A stretch of DNA of 64,000 nucleotides, taken from assembly GCA_964462985.1 (NCBI GenBank), contig CAYXAA010000003.1:1-64000 (forward strand), written 5' to 3'. The DNA comes from CAYXAA01 sp964462985. GTDB lineage: Bacteria; Pseudomonadota; Alphaproteobacteria; Rhizobiales; Stappiaceae. Position 1 is the stretch's first letter. Each line of letters begins with the position of its first letter. Made by a program: the position numbers and the translations under genes. The notes beneath the pieces were generated by a model, which was given only the letters and a program-made list of their open reading frames with translations, did not search any database and had not been told where the DNA came from. Below, piece by piece: positions 36,837 to 45,519 of this stretch.

Positions 36837-37658
36837 CTAGCCCGCAAGCTGGCGCGAGCGACGTGCAGCCGCCGCAACCGCCGCCTCCAGCACCCGCTGA
36901 AGCCCGTCTTCGCCCATCAGCACCGCCAGCGCAGCCGCAGTCGTCCCATTCGGCGAGGTGACATTGCGCCGGAGGTCGGCCGGCTCGAGCTCGGACCTGT
37001 GCATGAGTTCGCCGGCGCCGACCACTGTCTGACGCGCGAGCAACCGGGCAAGGTCAGGCGAAAGCCCGGCCTTGACCCCGGCCTCTGCCAGGGCCTCCGT
37101 CAGATAGAACACATAGGCGGGCCCCGAACCGCTGACGGCCGTGACGGCGTCCATCAGCGCCTCGTCCTCGATCCAGGTGAAGCTTCCGACCGCTGTGAAC
37201 AACCTGGCGACATCGGCCCGCATCGCCTCCGAGACCGCGGCACCGGCGAAGCCGACACTCATGCCGCGGCCGACCAGAGCCGGCGTGTTCGGCATGACCC
37301 GGACCACCGGCACGGCCGGGCCGAACGCCGCCGTAAACCGCGCCACGGGCGTACCCGCAGCGATCGACAGAACGAGCGTGTCGTCGGCGACGAAGGACGT
37401 CAGCGCGGGCAGCACTGCATCCATCACCTGGGGCTTCACCGCAAGCAGGACCACGCCCGGCGTCAGGCCTTCCGGCACGGCGGCACCACGGGCGATGCCG
37501 TGCTCGGCGAGCAAGGCCAGGATCTCCTGCGACGGGGCGGGATCGGCGACGAAGACGGCTTTCGGATCAACACCCTCGGCCATCCAGCCGGCCAGCATGG
37601 CGCCGCCCATCTTGCCCGCCCCGATGAGGGCGAGCGGACGCTCCGGCGACAGGATCAT
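36837..37658 (-). CDS. proC: Pyrroline-5-carboxylate reductase
   Basis: Last step of proline synthesis, NAD(P)H-dependent reduction of pyrroline-5-carboxylate. 273 residues. N-terminal Rossmann loop LIGAGKMGGAMLAGW, the VRVMPNTPALVGRGM segment and the C-terminal dimerisation/substrate region AVSGSGPAYVFYLTEALAEAGVK, then ARQTVVGAGEL and VTSPNGTTAAAL. The ATG overlaps the stop of the ybjN-like gene by 4 bp. Start chosen accordingly; a much longer in-frame extension upstream is the shadow of that gene. Confidence 0.95.
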   Translation of the reverse strand: MILSPERPLALIGAGKMGGAMLAGWMAEGVDPKAVFVADPAPSQEILALLAEHGIARGAAVPEGLTPGVVLLAVKPQVMDAVLPALTSFVADDTLVLSIAAGTPVARFTAAFGPAVPVVRVMPNTPALVGRGMSVGFAGAAVSEAMRADVARLFTAVGSFTWIEDEALMDAVTAVSGSGPAYVFYLTEALAEAGVKAGLSPDLARLLARQTVVGAGELMHRSELEPADLRRNVTSPNGTTAAALAVLMGEDGLQRVLEAAVAAAARRSRQLAG

Positions 37659-38155
37659 GCTTCGCCCGCAGTCTCGAACAGTGCGGTGTCGACCGCTTCC
37701 GTCGCGCTCTTGCCGGCCCAAACCACGAACTGGAATGCCTGGTAGTAGCGCTCGCAGGCCTCCAGCGCGTTGGAGAGCAGGCCTTCGATCTGCTTGGATG
37801 TCGCCTCGGCGCCGCCGGCAAGCAGCAGCGACTGACGGAAGATCACCACGCCTTCGCGGTTCCAGAGGTCGAAGTGACCCATCCACAGCTGTTCGTTGAC
37901 CAGAGCGAGCAGACGCATCACCTCGGTCTTGCGCGGCTCGGAAACCTTGAGATCGAAGGCGCAGGCAAGATGTAGCGCCTCAAGCTCCTCCATCCAGGAA
38001 AAGGAGACATGGTAATCGCACCAATGTCCCGACACCGAGATGGTGATTTCGTCTTCCCCCGACCGCTCGAACGCCCAATCGTTGATTGCGGCGATATGCT
38101 CGATCGTGTCGACGGGGTTGGCGGGCCGTTCGTATTCAAAGTCGATGAGGCTCAT
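37655..38155 (-). CDS. YbjN domain-containing protein
   Basis: 166 residues, cytoplasmic. The YbjN/type III chaperone-like fold is suggested by GHWCDYHVSFSWMEELEALHLACAF, the central LLALVNEQLWMGHFDLW, and the helical C-terminus EGLLSNALEACERYYQAFQFVVW. In Hyphomicrobiales this protein is commonly encoded directly upstream of proC, as here with ATGA overlap. Molecular role unknown. A 7-bp hairpin at 38196-38219 lies in its 5' region. Confidence 0.85.
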   Translation of the reverse strand: MSLIDFEYERPANPVDTIEHIAAINDWAFERSGEDEITISVSGHWCDYHVSFSWMEELEALHLACAFDLKVSEPRKTEVMRLLALVNEQLWMGHFDLWNREGVVIFRQSLLLAGGAEATSKQIEGLLSNALEACERYYQAFQFVVWAGKSATEAVDTALFETAGEA

Positions 38156-38504
38156 GGAAGCTCCTCTCGGCTGTCGGGTCGGCCGCTTTTCAACGGCGGA
38201 CCACCTCTACTCGGTCCGCGATACTGATGCTCATCACAAGCGAAACACGGCGAATCGTCAATGCGCAGGCGGTCTCGTTGCCGACAGGCCGCGAATCCTT
38301 GTTGACTTTCAGTATATAGATAGATGGTGCGGATGAGAAATATTCACTTTTCCTTAACGGGTGCAAAAGTTGGGGACGGATTTCGTCAGCAGAATCACCC
38401 GACCGTGCCGCAGAGAGCTTTCCAGCCCCAATGAACATCGGAAGTCAGGGCTGCATGCCGAGCGCAAACTGCAGGTTCGGCGGCGAACGTGGCGACCTGC
38501 TGCG
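38156..38504. other. Intergenic region between ybjN-like gene and ubiK
   Basis: 349 bp. It contains a perfect 7-bp stem GCGGACC/GGTCCGC with a 10-nt loop (38196-38219) in the leader of the ybjN-like gene, and an unusually A/T-rich stretch at about 38295-38360. No ORF or RNA gene recognised. Confidence 0.5.
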
Positions 38505-38780
38505 TCAGGCCCCTTCACCACCGCTCTTGCGCGCATCACGTTCGGCCTCAAGCGCCGCAACACGCGCCTCGAGCGCATCAACGGCGTCGAGCGCCCGTAC
38601 CGTCATCTCCTTGAGGGCGTCGTAGTCCTCGCGCTTGACCAAATCCATCTCGGCCAGAAACCGCTCCGCCTGAGCGCGCAACGCGGTCTCGACCTCCCGG
38701 CGCGCGCCCTGCGCGACACCGGCGGCATCGGTCATCAGTTTGGCGAGGTCGTCGAGAATACGGTTGGCACCCTGATTCAT
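38505..38780 (-). CDS. ubiK: UbiK/BMFP-family accessory factor
   Basis: 91 residues, almost wholly helical, with a C-terminal coiled coil (VRALDAVDALEARVAALEAE). MNQGANRILDDLAKLMTDAAGVAQGAR is the family start. In E. coli UbiK assists the ubiquinone-biosynthesis complex; the Brucella homologue was described as a trimeric membrane-fusogenic protein. Start at ATG 38780 with GGGGAG upstream; an in-frame TTG lies two codons earlier. Divergent from lgt. Confidence 0.88.
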   Translation of the reverse strand: MNQGANRILDDLAKLMTDAAGVAQGARREVETALRAQAERFLAEMDLVKREDYDALKEMTVRALDAVDALEARVAALEAERDARKSGGEGA

Positions 38781-38973
38781 CTGCAACTCCCCTCGCCGGC
38801 GTACGCATTACCTCGGCTGTCCGGCAGATCGCTTTTGCCGGAAGTCATCCCTATCAGGTAGGCGCGGTTGGCGGCAAAGGCAAGCACCGGCTCGCAGATC
38901 ACCCCCGGTCCCCTTGACGGGCGCAATCAATCGCAGCAACGTCCCGGCGCGCCGACCCGGAACCGGAGGCACG

Positions 38974-39834
38974 ATGCCGCTCCTCGCCCTGCCCTTCCCT
39001 GCGATCGATCCCGTGATCGTCGAGATCGGGCCTTTCGCCCTCCGCTGGTACGCCCTCGCCTACATTGTCGGCATAGTGCTGGCGTGGCGCTACATGCGCC
39101 GCCTCGTGCAGAACGAAAGGCTCTGGCACGGCACCCAGCACCCCGCCCCCATCGACATCGACGATTTCGTCGTCTGGGCAACGCTTGGCATCGTGCTCGG
39201 CGGCCGGCTCGGCTATGTGCTGTTCTACAATCCGGCCTACTATCTCGACCACCCGCTCGAGGCCCTCGCCTTGTGGACCGGCGGCATGTCGTTCCATGGC
39301 GGCTTTCTCGGCACCGTGCTGGCCATGGTGCTTTACGCCCGAAGCCGCGGCCTTTCGATCTGGACCCTGTTCGATCTCGCCGGGACGGCCGCTCCGATCG
39401 GCCTGTTCTTCGGCCGCCTTGCCAACTTCATCAATGGCGAGCTGTGGGGGCGGGTGACGGATGTTCCCTGGGCCGTCGTGTTTCCGAGCGGCGGCCCGCA
39501 GCCGCGCCACCCGAGCCAGCTTTACGAAGCCGCACTTGAGGGCATCGCCCTGTTTCTGGTCGTCCGGTTGTTCAGCCACCGCTTCGCCACGTTGCGCCGG
39601 CCCGGGCTGACCGCGGGGATTTTTGCCACCGGCTACGGCATCGCCCGATCGATCGCCGAGCTGTTCCGGATGCCCGACGCTCATATCGGCTTTCTCGCCG
39701 GCGGGTTGACAATGGGTATTCTCCTGTCGCTGCCAATGATTGCGGCCGGGCTCGCCGCAGTCGTCTGGGCCGTCCGCCGGGCGCCGGTCGCGCAGGCGAC
39801 AGCAACCGCTGACGATGACGTGGCCGGACGATGA
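38974..39834 (+). CDS. lgt: Prolipoprotein diacylglyceryl transferase
   Basis: First enzyme of lipoprotein maturation; transfers diacylglycerol from phosphatidylglycerol to the lipobox Cys. 286 residues, about seven membrane helices. Family motifs: RWYALAYIVGI, WTGGMSFHGGFLG with the essential His, and the Lgt signature GRLANFINGELWGRVTD. RHPSQLYEA near residue 190 is also conserved. It uses phosphatidylglycerol, the pathway of PgsA encoded 10 kb upstream. ATG 38974 is preceded by GGAGG. The stop overlaps the next gene (ATGA). Confidence 0.96.
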   Translation: MPLLALPFPAIDPVIVEIGPFALRWYALAYIVGIVLAWRYMRRLVQNERLWHGTQHPAPIDIDDFVVWATLGIVLGGRLGYVLFYNPAYYLDHPLEALALWTGGMSFHGGFLGTVLAMVLYARSRGLSIWTLFDLAGTAAPIGLFFGRLANFINGELWGRVTDVPWAVVFPSGGPQPRHPSQLYEAALEGIALFLVVRLFSHRFATLRRPGLTAGIFATGYGIARSIAELFRMPDAHIGFLAGGLTMGILLSLPMIAAGLAAVVWAVRRAPVAQATATADDDVAGR

Positions 39835-40925
39835 CCGACACGCCGCTTTCGGTCCGCCTCAAGGATCTGATCGTCCGGACGGGGCCGATCACCGTCGCCG
39901 ACTATATGGCGGCCTGCCTGTCCGATCCTGAGCACGGCTACTACACCACGGCAGAGCCGTTCGGCGCCGCTGGCGACTTCGTGACCGCGCCGGAGGTGAG
40001 CCAGCTGTTCGGCGAGATGGTTGGCGGATGGCTGCTGCACGTCTGGCAGCAACTCGGCACGCCCAGTCCGATCCGCCTTGTCGAGCTTGGCCCTGGTCGC
40101 GGCACGCTGATGGCCGACGTCCTCCGCGTCGCACGGTTGAGCCCCGCCTTCCTCGGTGCCGCCTCGCTGCATCTCGTCGAAACCAGTGCCAGGCTGCGGT
40201 CCCTGCAGGCGGCGACACTCGCCGGTGCACCGTTGTCGCCCCGATGGCACGACCGCTTCGCCGAAGTGCCTCAGGACGGGGCGCTGCTCGTCATCGCCAA
40301 TGAATTCTTCGACGCCTTGCCCATCCACCAGTATGTCAGAACCCCCTCGGGATGGTGCGAGCGCATGGTGACGCTGGACGAGTCTGGCGCGCTGGCGTTC
40401 GGCATTGGCCCTGCCGGCTTCGGCGCCGATGCTGCCGTGCCCGCGGTCGCCCGGGATGCAGAGGTCGGGGCCGTGCTCGAAACCCAGCCGCTGGGCAACG
40501 CGATCGCCGAGGACATCGGGCGGGGGGTGGCCCTGACCGGCGGCGCTGCCCTCATTGTCGACTACGGCTATGAGCGCACCGCCATCGGCGATACGCTCCA
40601 GGCCGTACGCGGCCATGCCTATGCGCAGGTGCTGGCCGCACCCGGACGGGCCGACCTGACGGCACATGTGAACTTCGAGGCGCTGGCCCGCGCCGCCGGC
40701 GCCGGTGGTGCGGCCGCGCACGGGCCGATCGGGCAAGGCGACTTCCTGATCGGACTTGGGCTGCTGGAGCGCGCCGGCGCCCTCGGTGCCGATAAGGACG
40801 CTGCGACCCAGGACCGGATCCGCGGTGAGGTCGAGCGGCTTGCCGGGCCTGAAGCAATGGGCGTGCTCTTCAAGGTGCTCGCCCTCACGCGACCCGGCAT
40901 CGTGCCGCCGCCATTTGACAGCTGA
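39831..40925 (+). CDS. MidA/NDUFAF7-like SAM-dependent methyltransferase
   Basis: 364 residues. The family (PF02636) includes human NDUFAF7, which methylates an Arg of complex I subunit NDUFS2. Motifs: GPITVADYMAACLSDPEHGYY, GDFVTAPEVSQLFGEM, VELGPGRGTLMAD (SAM loop) and VIANEFFDALPIHQY. ALIVDYGYE and ALTAHVNFEAL-type (LTAHVNFEALARAAG) complete the pattern. In bacteria the substrate is not firmly known. Coupled with lgt by ATGA; pgeF follows after 43 bp. Confidence 0.92.
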   Translation: MTDTPLSVRLKDLIVRTGPITVADYMAACLSDPEHGYYTTAEPFGAAGDFVTAPEVSQLFGEMVGGWLLHVWQQLGTPSPIRLVELGPGRGTLMADVLRVARLSPAFLGAASLHLVETSARLRSLQAATLAGAPLSPRWHDRFAEVPQDGALLVIANEFFDALPIHQYVRTPSGWCERMVTLDESGALAFGIGPAGFGADAAVPAVARDAEVGAVLETQPLGNAIAEDIGRGVALTGGAALIVDYGYERTAIGDTLQAVRGHAYAQVLAAPGRADLTAHVNFEALARAAGAGGAAAHGPIGQGDFLIGLGLLERAGALGADKDAATQDRIRGEVERLAGPEAMGVLFKVLALTRPGIVPPPFDS

Positions 40926-40968
40926 CACGTCGCCCGGCACCATCGCCGGCCTTGGGGAGACACGGAGT

Positions 40969-41742
40969 ATGATCGTCGCGCCAGACCTCGTCGCCATCGA
41001 AGGAATCGCGCATGGTTTCTTCACCCGCCAGGGCGGCGTCTCGCGAGGGATCTACGACAGCTTCAACATCGGGCTTGGCTCGCGCGACGATCACGACGCC
41101 GTCCTTGCCAATCGCGTCCGGGCCGCGCGCCGGATCGGAGTCGGGGACGACCGGCTCGTGCTGCCGCACCAGCACCATTCCGCCGACGCGGTCGTCGTCG
41201 AGGCACCGTGGCCAGACGGCGTGCCGCAGAAGGCCGATGCCGTGGTCACCGCACGCCCCGGGCTTGCGGTGGCTGTCGCCACCGCCGACTGCGGGCCGGT
41301 TCTGTTCGCCGATCCCGCCGCAGGTGTGGTCGCGGCCGCCCATGCCGGCTGGCGCGGAGCGCTCGAAGGGATTCTCGAAGCGACGATCGAGACCATGGAG
41401 CGGCTCGGCGCCGTCCGTGGCCGCATCATTGCGGTGCTCGGCCCGACCATCTCCTCGGCCGCCTACGAAGTCGGCCCCGAGTTCGTCGACCGCTTCCTGA
41501 AGGTCGACACCGCCAACCGACGATATTTCACGCCATCCGATAAACAGGACCATGCGCGATTTGATCTGCCGGCCTATATTGTCGACCGGCTTCGGGCCGG
41601 CGGTGTCGCCAAGGCGATCGACCTTGGCCTGTGCACCTATGGCGACGAGAGTCGTTTCTTCTCGTACCGCCGGGCCACCCACCGCGGTGAACCCGACTAC
41701 GGCCGCCTGCTTTCGGCGATAGCGCTTGCTGGAGAGGGATGA
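40969..41742 (+). CDS. pgeF: Peptidoglycan editing factor PgeF (YfiH family)
   Basis: 257 residues, cytoplasmic Cu/Zn-binding multicopper-like fold (DUF152). In E. coli PgeF removes wrongly incorporated L-Ser from UDP-MurNAc precursors; homologues also act on purine nucleosides. Motifs: HGFFTRQGGVSRGIYDSFN, LPHQHHSADAVVV, ATADCGPVLFAD and AAHAGWRGALEG, with the metal-ligand His and Cys residues. YGDESRFFSYRRA near the C-terminus. ATG at 40969 chosen; the stop overlaps the next gene (ATGA). Confidence 0.94.
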   Translation: MIVAPDLVAIEGIAHGFFTRQGGVSRGIYDSFNIGLGSRDDHDAVLANRVRAARRIGVGDDRLVLPHQHHSADAVVVEAPWPDGVPQKADAVVTARPGLAVAVATADCGPVLFADPAAGVVAAAHAGWRGALEGILEATIETMERLGAVRGRIIAVLGPTISSAAYEVGPEFVDRFLKVDTANRRYFTPSDKQDHARFDLPAYIVDRLRAGGVAKAIDLGLCTYGDESRFFSYRRATHRGEPDYGRLLSAIALAGEG

Positions 41743-42899
41743 TGGCGCTGCATTTCTCCCGGGACGAATATGATTCCCGCCTCGACACGCTCTGCGCGCT
41801 TATGGGCGACGAGGGGCTCGATGCCATGCTGCTCTTTGCCCAGGAGAGCATGTATTGGCTGACGGGCTACGATACCTTCGGCTTCTGCTTCTTCCAGTGC
41901 ATGGTCGTCACCCGCGACGGGCGGATCGTCCTCCTGACCCGCTCGGCAGACCTGCGCCAGGCGCAGCACACCTCGATCGTCAGCGACATCCGGGTTTGGA
42001 TCGACAGCGGCGACGCCTCGCCGGTTACACAATTGCGCGAACTCCTGTTCGAGATGGATCTGCTCGGTAGCCGACTTGGCGTCGAGTACGACACCCACGG
42101 CCTGACGGGGAAGCTCGGGCGCGAGCTCGACGAGGCGCTGCGTTCCTTTGCCAACCTCGATGACGCCTCGCTGCTGGTTCCGCTGCTACGCGCCGTCAAG
42201 AGTCCGGCCGAGATTGCCTATGTCCGCGAGGCCGCGCGTCTCGCCGACGATGCCTACGAGGCCGGATTGGCCGAGATTGCGCCGGGTGCGGACGAGGGCC
42301 GCATTCTCGCTGCGATGCAGGGCGTGATTTTTGAAGGCGGCGGCGATTACCCCGGCAACGAGTTCATCATCGGCTCGGGCCGCGACGCACTTCTTTGCCG
42401 CTACAAGTCGGGGCGGCGGCGGCTGTCGGCCAATGACCAGATCACGCTGGAGTTCGCCGGCGTCTACCGCCGCTACCATGTCGCGCTGATGCGCACCGTC
42501 GTCGTCGGCGAGCCGCGGCCGCGCCATCTCGAGATGCACACGGCCGCGCGTGCCGCTCTGCTGGCGGTCGAGGAGCGCCTGAGGCCCGGCAACACGCTCG
42601 GTGACGTGTTCGACACCCACGCCAAGGTGATGGAACAGCATGGCATGACTGCTCATCGCCTCAATGCCTGCGGCTACTCCCTCGGCGCGCGCTTCTCGCC
42701 GAGCTGGATGGACTGGCCGATGGCCTATCACGGAAATTCGGCCAAGATCGTGCCCAACATGGTGCTGTTCATGCACATGATCCTGATGGACTCCGAGACG
42801 GAAACGGCCATGACCCTCGGGCAGACCTATCTGACCACCGATGCCGCGCCTGAAAGCCTGTCCAGGCTTTCTCTCGACCTGCCGATCAAGGCGGGCTAA
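41739..42899 (+). CDS. M24 creatinase/ectoine-hydrolase-like protein lacking canonical metal ligands
   Basis: 386 residues with the pita-bread fold of M24 (creatinase N domain, then catalytic domain). In metal-dependent M24 peptidases two Asp ligands occupy a D-x10-D pattern; here the equivalent segment reads LEFAGVYRRYHVALMRT, with E238 and A249. The usual HxxGHG segment reads NACGYSLGARFSPSW. These replacements resemble metal-independent creatinase and the ectoine hydrolase DoeA rather than proline dipeptidase. Probably cleaves a C-N bond of a small amidino or amide compound; substrate unknown. Part of the lgt-midA-pgeF operon. Confidence 0.85.
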   Translation: MMALHFSRDEYDSRLDTLCALMGDEGLDAMLLFAQESMYWLTGYDTFGFCFFQCMVVTRDGRIVLLTRSADLRQAQHTSIVSDIRVWIDSGDASPVTQLRELLFEMDLLGSRLGVEYDTHGLTGKLGRELDEALRSFANLDDASLLVPLLRAVKSPAEIAYVREAARLADDAYEAGLAEIAPGADEGRILAAMQGVIFEGGGDYPGNEFIIGSGRDALLCRYKSGRRRLSANDQITLEFAGVYRRYHVALMRTVVVGEPRPRHLEMHTAARAALLAVEERLRPGNTLGDVFDTHAKVMEQHGMTAHRLNACGYSLGARFSPSWMDWPMAYHGNSAKIVPNMVLFMHMILMDSETETAMTLGQTYLTTDAAPESLSRLSLDLPIKAG

Positions 42900-42960
42900 A
42901 CGGTTCTGTGACGAGTCTGATGTCGGGCGTCCGCCCGAAAATCCCAGCTGGCGAGACGAG

Positions 42961-43470
42961 ATGACCGGCCAAATCGCTCCGACGACCCTGACCCTGCGCG
43001 CCGTCGCCATCGCCGCGACCGTCTTCGTCGCCGCCTGTCAGAACACGTCCCAGCCATCGACAACGACACAGACGCCGCGTGCGACCCGATCCGCTCCGGC
43101 CGTCGCCCCGGAGAAAGCGACTTTTGCGTTCGAGCCGTTCACCGGCGCCCCCGGCAACACCGCGGATCAGCTGTCGGAGCTGATCGGGCACGAGGCCCGC
43201 GAGCAGGGCCTGACGCTCGTGCGCCGCGTCGGAGCACCGGCGAGCTATCGGATCAACGGCTATCTCGCCGCAACGGGCAACCAGTCGTCTGTTACGCTGT
43301 TCTATGTCTTCGACGTCGTCGATGCCTCCGGTTCGCGCGTCCACCGCATCATCGGTCAGGAGAGCGCGCCGGGAACGAGTGGCGATCCCTGGTCGGGTAT
43401 CGAAGGTGATACGCTTAGCCTTGTCGCCAAGCGGTCGGTGGCATCGCTGCGCGCCTGGCTCTATCGATGA
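42961..43470 (+). CDS. Putative lipoprotein of unknown function
   Basis: 169 residues. N-terminal hydrophobic segment with a lipobox, FVAAC, Cys at about residue 26, so Lgt-dependent lipidation is expected. A Ser/Thr/Gln/Pro-rich linker follows, then a domain containing FEPFTGAPGNTADQLSELIG, SYRINGYLAA and VTLFYVFDVVDASGSRVHRI. The pattern suggests an LPS-assembly-like or curli-like small beta domain but I cannot assign a family. 60 bp after the M24 gene. Confidence 0.8.
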   Translation: MTGQIAPTTLTLRAVAIAATVFVAACQNTSQPSTTTQTPRATRSAPAVAPEKATFAFEPFTGAPGNTADQLSELIGHEAREQGLTLVRRVGAPASYRINGYLAATGNQSSVTLFYVFDVVDASGSRVHRIIGQESAPGTSGDPWSGIEGDTLSLVAKRSVASLRAWLYR

Positions 43471-43514
43471 CGCCTGGTCCGACCCCAACTTTTCCCGCCC
43501 ATGCGGGGACCCTG

Positions 43515-43543
43515 TTGTGCAGCCGCGGCGCCGTTGCTAAAAC
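43515..43543 (+). promoter_or_regulatory. Weak promoter candidate upstream of prs
   Basis: -35 TTGTGC at 43515-43520, 17-bp spacer, -10 TAAAAC at 43538-43543, about 160 bp before the prs ATG. Inspection only. Confidence 0.25.
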
Positions 43544-43703
43544 GCCGCCGCCTGCGCGGCGCTGCAGGCCGCGCGACAGGCTCGCGACTCACCGTCCGGT
43601 AGGGTGGGTCGTCCTGAGCGACCACAAAGCAAACAGGTTGATCCCGTCGGATCGAAGCTTGCGGCGGTAAGCGGCTTCGACCTCACAACAAGGACTGCGG
43701 GCC

Positions 43704-44636
43704 ATGAAGATCGTCGCGGGCAACTCCAACCGCGCCCTTGCGGAGGAGATTTCGACCTATCTCGAGGTTCCTCTCGCCAAGTGCCTGGTGCGACGCTTTG
43801 CTGACCAGGAAATCTTCATCGAGATCCAGGAGAACGTGCGCGGCGAGGACGTGTTCGTGCTCCAGTCGACCAGCTATCCGACCAACGATCACCTGATGGA
43901 GCTGCTGATCCTGATCGACGCGCTGCGCCGCTCGTCCGCCAAGCGCATCACCGCGGTGATCCCCTATTTCGGTTATGCCCGCCAGGACCGCAAGCCGGGC
44001 CCGCGCACTCCGATTTCGGCCAAGCTCGTCGCCAACATCATCACGCATGCCGGCGCCGACCGCGTGCTGACGCTCGACCTTCACGCCGGGCAGATCCAGG
44101 GCTTCTTCGACATTCCGACCGACAATCTCTACGCCGCGCCGGTGATGACCCGCGACATCAAGGAGCGTTACGCCACCGACAACGTCATGGTGGTGTCTCC
44201 GGACGTCGGCGGCGTGGTGCGGGCCCGTGCCCTTGCCAAGCGGATCGATGCGCCGCTGGCTATCGTGGACAAACGCCGCGAGCGACCGGGCGAGTCGGAG
44301 GTCATGAACATCATCGGCAATGTCGAGGGCCGCGACTGCGTGCTGGTCGACGACATCGTCGATTCCGGCGGCACGCTGTGCAATGCCGCCGACGCGCTGC
44401 TGGCCAAGGGCGCGAGCTCCGTCACCGCCTATATCACCCACGGCGTCCTCTCGGGCGGCGCCGTCGCCCGCGTCACCGCCTCCAAGCTCAAGGAGCTGGT
44501 GATCACCAACTCCATCGAGCCGACGGCCGCCGTCCTCGCCGCTCCGAACATCCGCACCATCTCGATCGCGCCGTTGATGGGTGAGGCGATTTCGCGCACG
44601 GCGCTGGAAAAGTCGGTATCGAGCCTGTTCAACTAG
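43704..44636 (+). CDS. prs: Ribose-phosphate pyrophosphokinase
   Basis: Makes PRPP from ribose-5-phosphate and ATP for nucleotide, His and Trp synthesis. 310 residues, class I enzyme. Motifs: DQEIFIEIQENVRGEDVFV, PYFGYARQDRKPGPRTPISA (flexible loop), LDLHAGQIQGFFDIP, DVGGVVRARALAKR and the PRPP-binding VLVDDIVDSGGTL. The product feeds apt, encoded 5 kb downstream. rplY follows after 225 bp. Confidence 0.97.
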   Translation: MKIVAGNSNRALAEEISTYLEVPLAKCLVRRFADQEIFIEIQENVRGEDVFVLQSTSYPTNDHLMELLILIDALRRSSAKRITAVIPYFGYARQDRKPGPRTPISAKLVANIITHAGADRVLTLDLHAGQIQGFFDIPTDNLYAAPVMTRDIKERYATDNVMVVSPDVGGVVRARALAKRIDAPLAIVDKRRERPGESEVMNIIGNVEGRDCVLVDDIVDSGGTLCNAADALLAKGASSVTAYITHGVLSGGAVARVTASKLKELVITNSIEPTAAVLAAPNIRTISIAPLMGEAISRTALEKSVSSLFN

Positions 44637-44784
44637 GCACGGCACCCGTTTCACAGCACTGGACGACCAAAGCGACCGGCAAGCGTTTACATCGCCGCAG
44701 CGGGATGCGCGGCCCTTGCCCGAGTTCGGCCTTTCGGTTATACGACCCCGCGCGTGCCTGCACCCCTGGAGGAGGCGCGCTGAC

Positions 44785-44835
44785 AGGCTGGCGGACGCTT
44801 CCGGATTGACCGGGGCGGAGATCGCCGGCTTTTTT
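44785..44835 (+). terminator. Terminator or attenuator between prs and rplY
   Basis: GCTGGCG (44787-44793) pairs with CGCCGGC (44823-44829), with one G-T wobble, extended by an A-T pair, a long loop, and followed by six T at 44830-44835. It ends 26 bp before the rplY ATG. It could terminate prs transcription or attenuate rplY. Confidence 0.45.
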
Positions 44836-44861
44836 CGTCATGCATCCGAAGGAGCATTGCC

Positions 44862-45479
44862 ATGGCTACCAGCTATGAGCTCAAGGCTTCGCCGCGGGAG
44901 CGGGTGGGCAAGGGGGCCGCTCGTGCACTGCGTCGTGAAGGCCTTATCCCCGCCGTGATCTACGGTGGAAAGCAGCCCGCCCTGCCGATCGCGATTCCTT
45001 TGAAGGAAACCACGATCAACCTGCACAGGGGTGGTTTCCTGACCCATCTCGGCACCATCGACGTCGACGGCAAGAAGCACCAGGTCATCGCCAAGGATTA
45101 CCAGCTCGACCCGGTCCGCGACGACGTCCTCCACGTCGACTTTCTGCGCGTTTCGGCCAACACAACGCTGACGATTGACATTCCCGTCCGCTTCCTCAAC
45201 GAGGAAACCTGCCCGGGCATCAAGCGCGGCGGCGTCCTCAACATCGTCCGCCACACTGTGGAGATGACGGTTCCGGCAAACGCGATTCCGGAAGCGATCG
45301 AGGTCGACCTTGCCGACGCCAAGCTCGGGGACAGCATCCACATCTCCGCCGTCACCCTGCCGGACGGCTGCCAGCCGACGATCACCGACCGCGATTTCAC
45401 CATCGCGACGATCGCCGCCCCGGCCGGCCTGAAGGAAGCTGACGAAGAGGCGGAAGAAGAGGAAGAGGACGAGGCCTGA
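44862..45479 (+). CDS. rplY: 50S ribosomal protein L25, Ctc/TL5 long form
   Basis: 205 residues. N-terminal L25 5S-rRNA-binding domain (SPRERVGKGAARALRREGLIPAVIYGG) followed by the TL5-type C-terminal beta domain (FLNEETCPGIKRGGVLNIVRH, GDSIHISAVTLP). An acidic tail (DEEAEEEEEDEA) closes the protein. Long Ctc-type L25 is usual outside gammaproteobacteria. Shine-Dalgarno AAGGAG. pth follows after 40 bp. Confidence 0.96.
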   Translation: MATSYELKASPRERVGKGAARALRREGLIPAVIYGGKQPALPIAIPLKETTINLHRGGFLTHLGTIDVDGKKHQVIAKDYQLDPVRDDVLHVDFLRVSANTTLTIDIPVRFLNEETCPGIKRGGVLNIVRHTVEMTVPANAIPEAIEVDLADAKLGDSIHISAVTLPDGCQPTITDRDFTIATIAAPAGLKEADEEAEEEEEDEA

Positions 45480-45519
45480 TCCCGTCCTGCCTCACGGTTG
45501 TGCAGTCCCGGAGAAGCCC

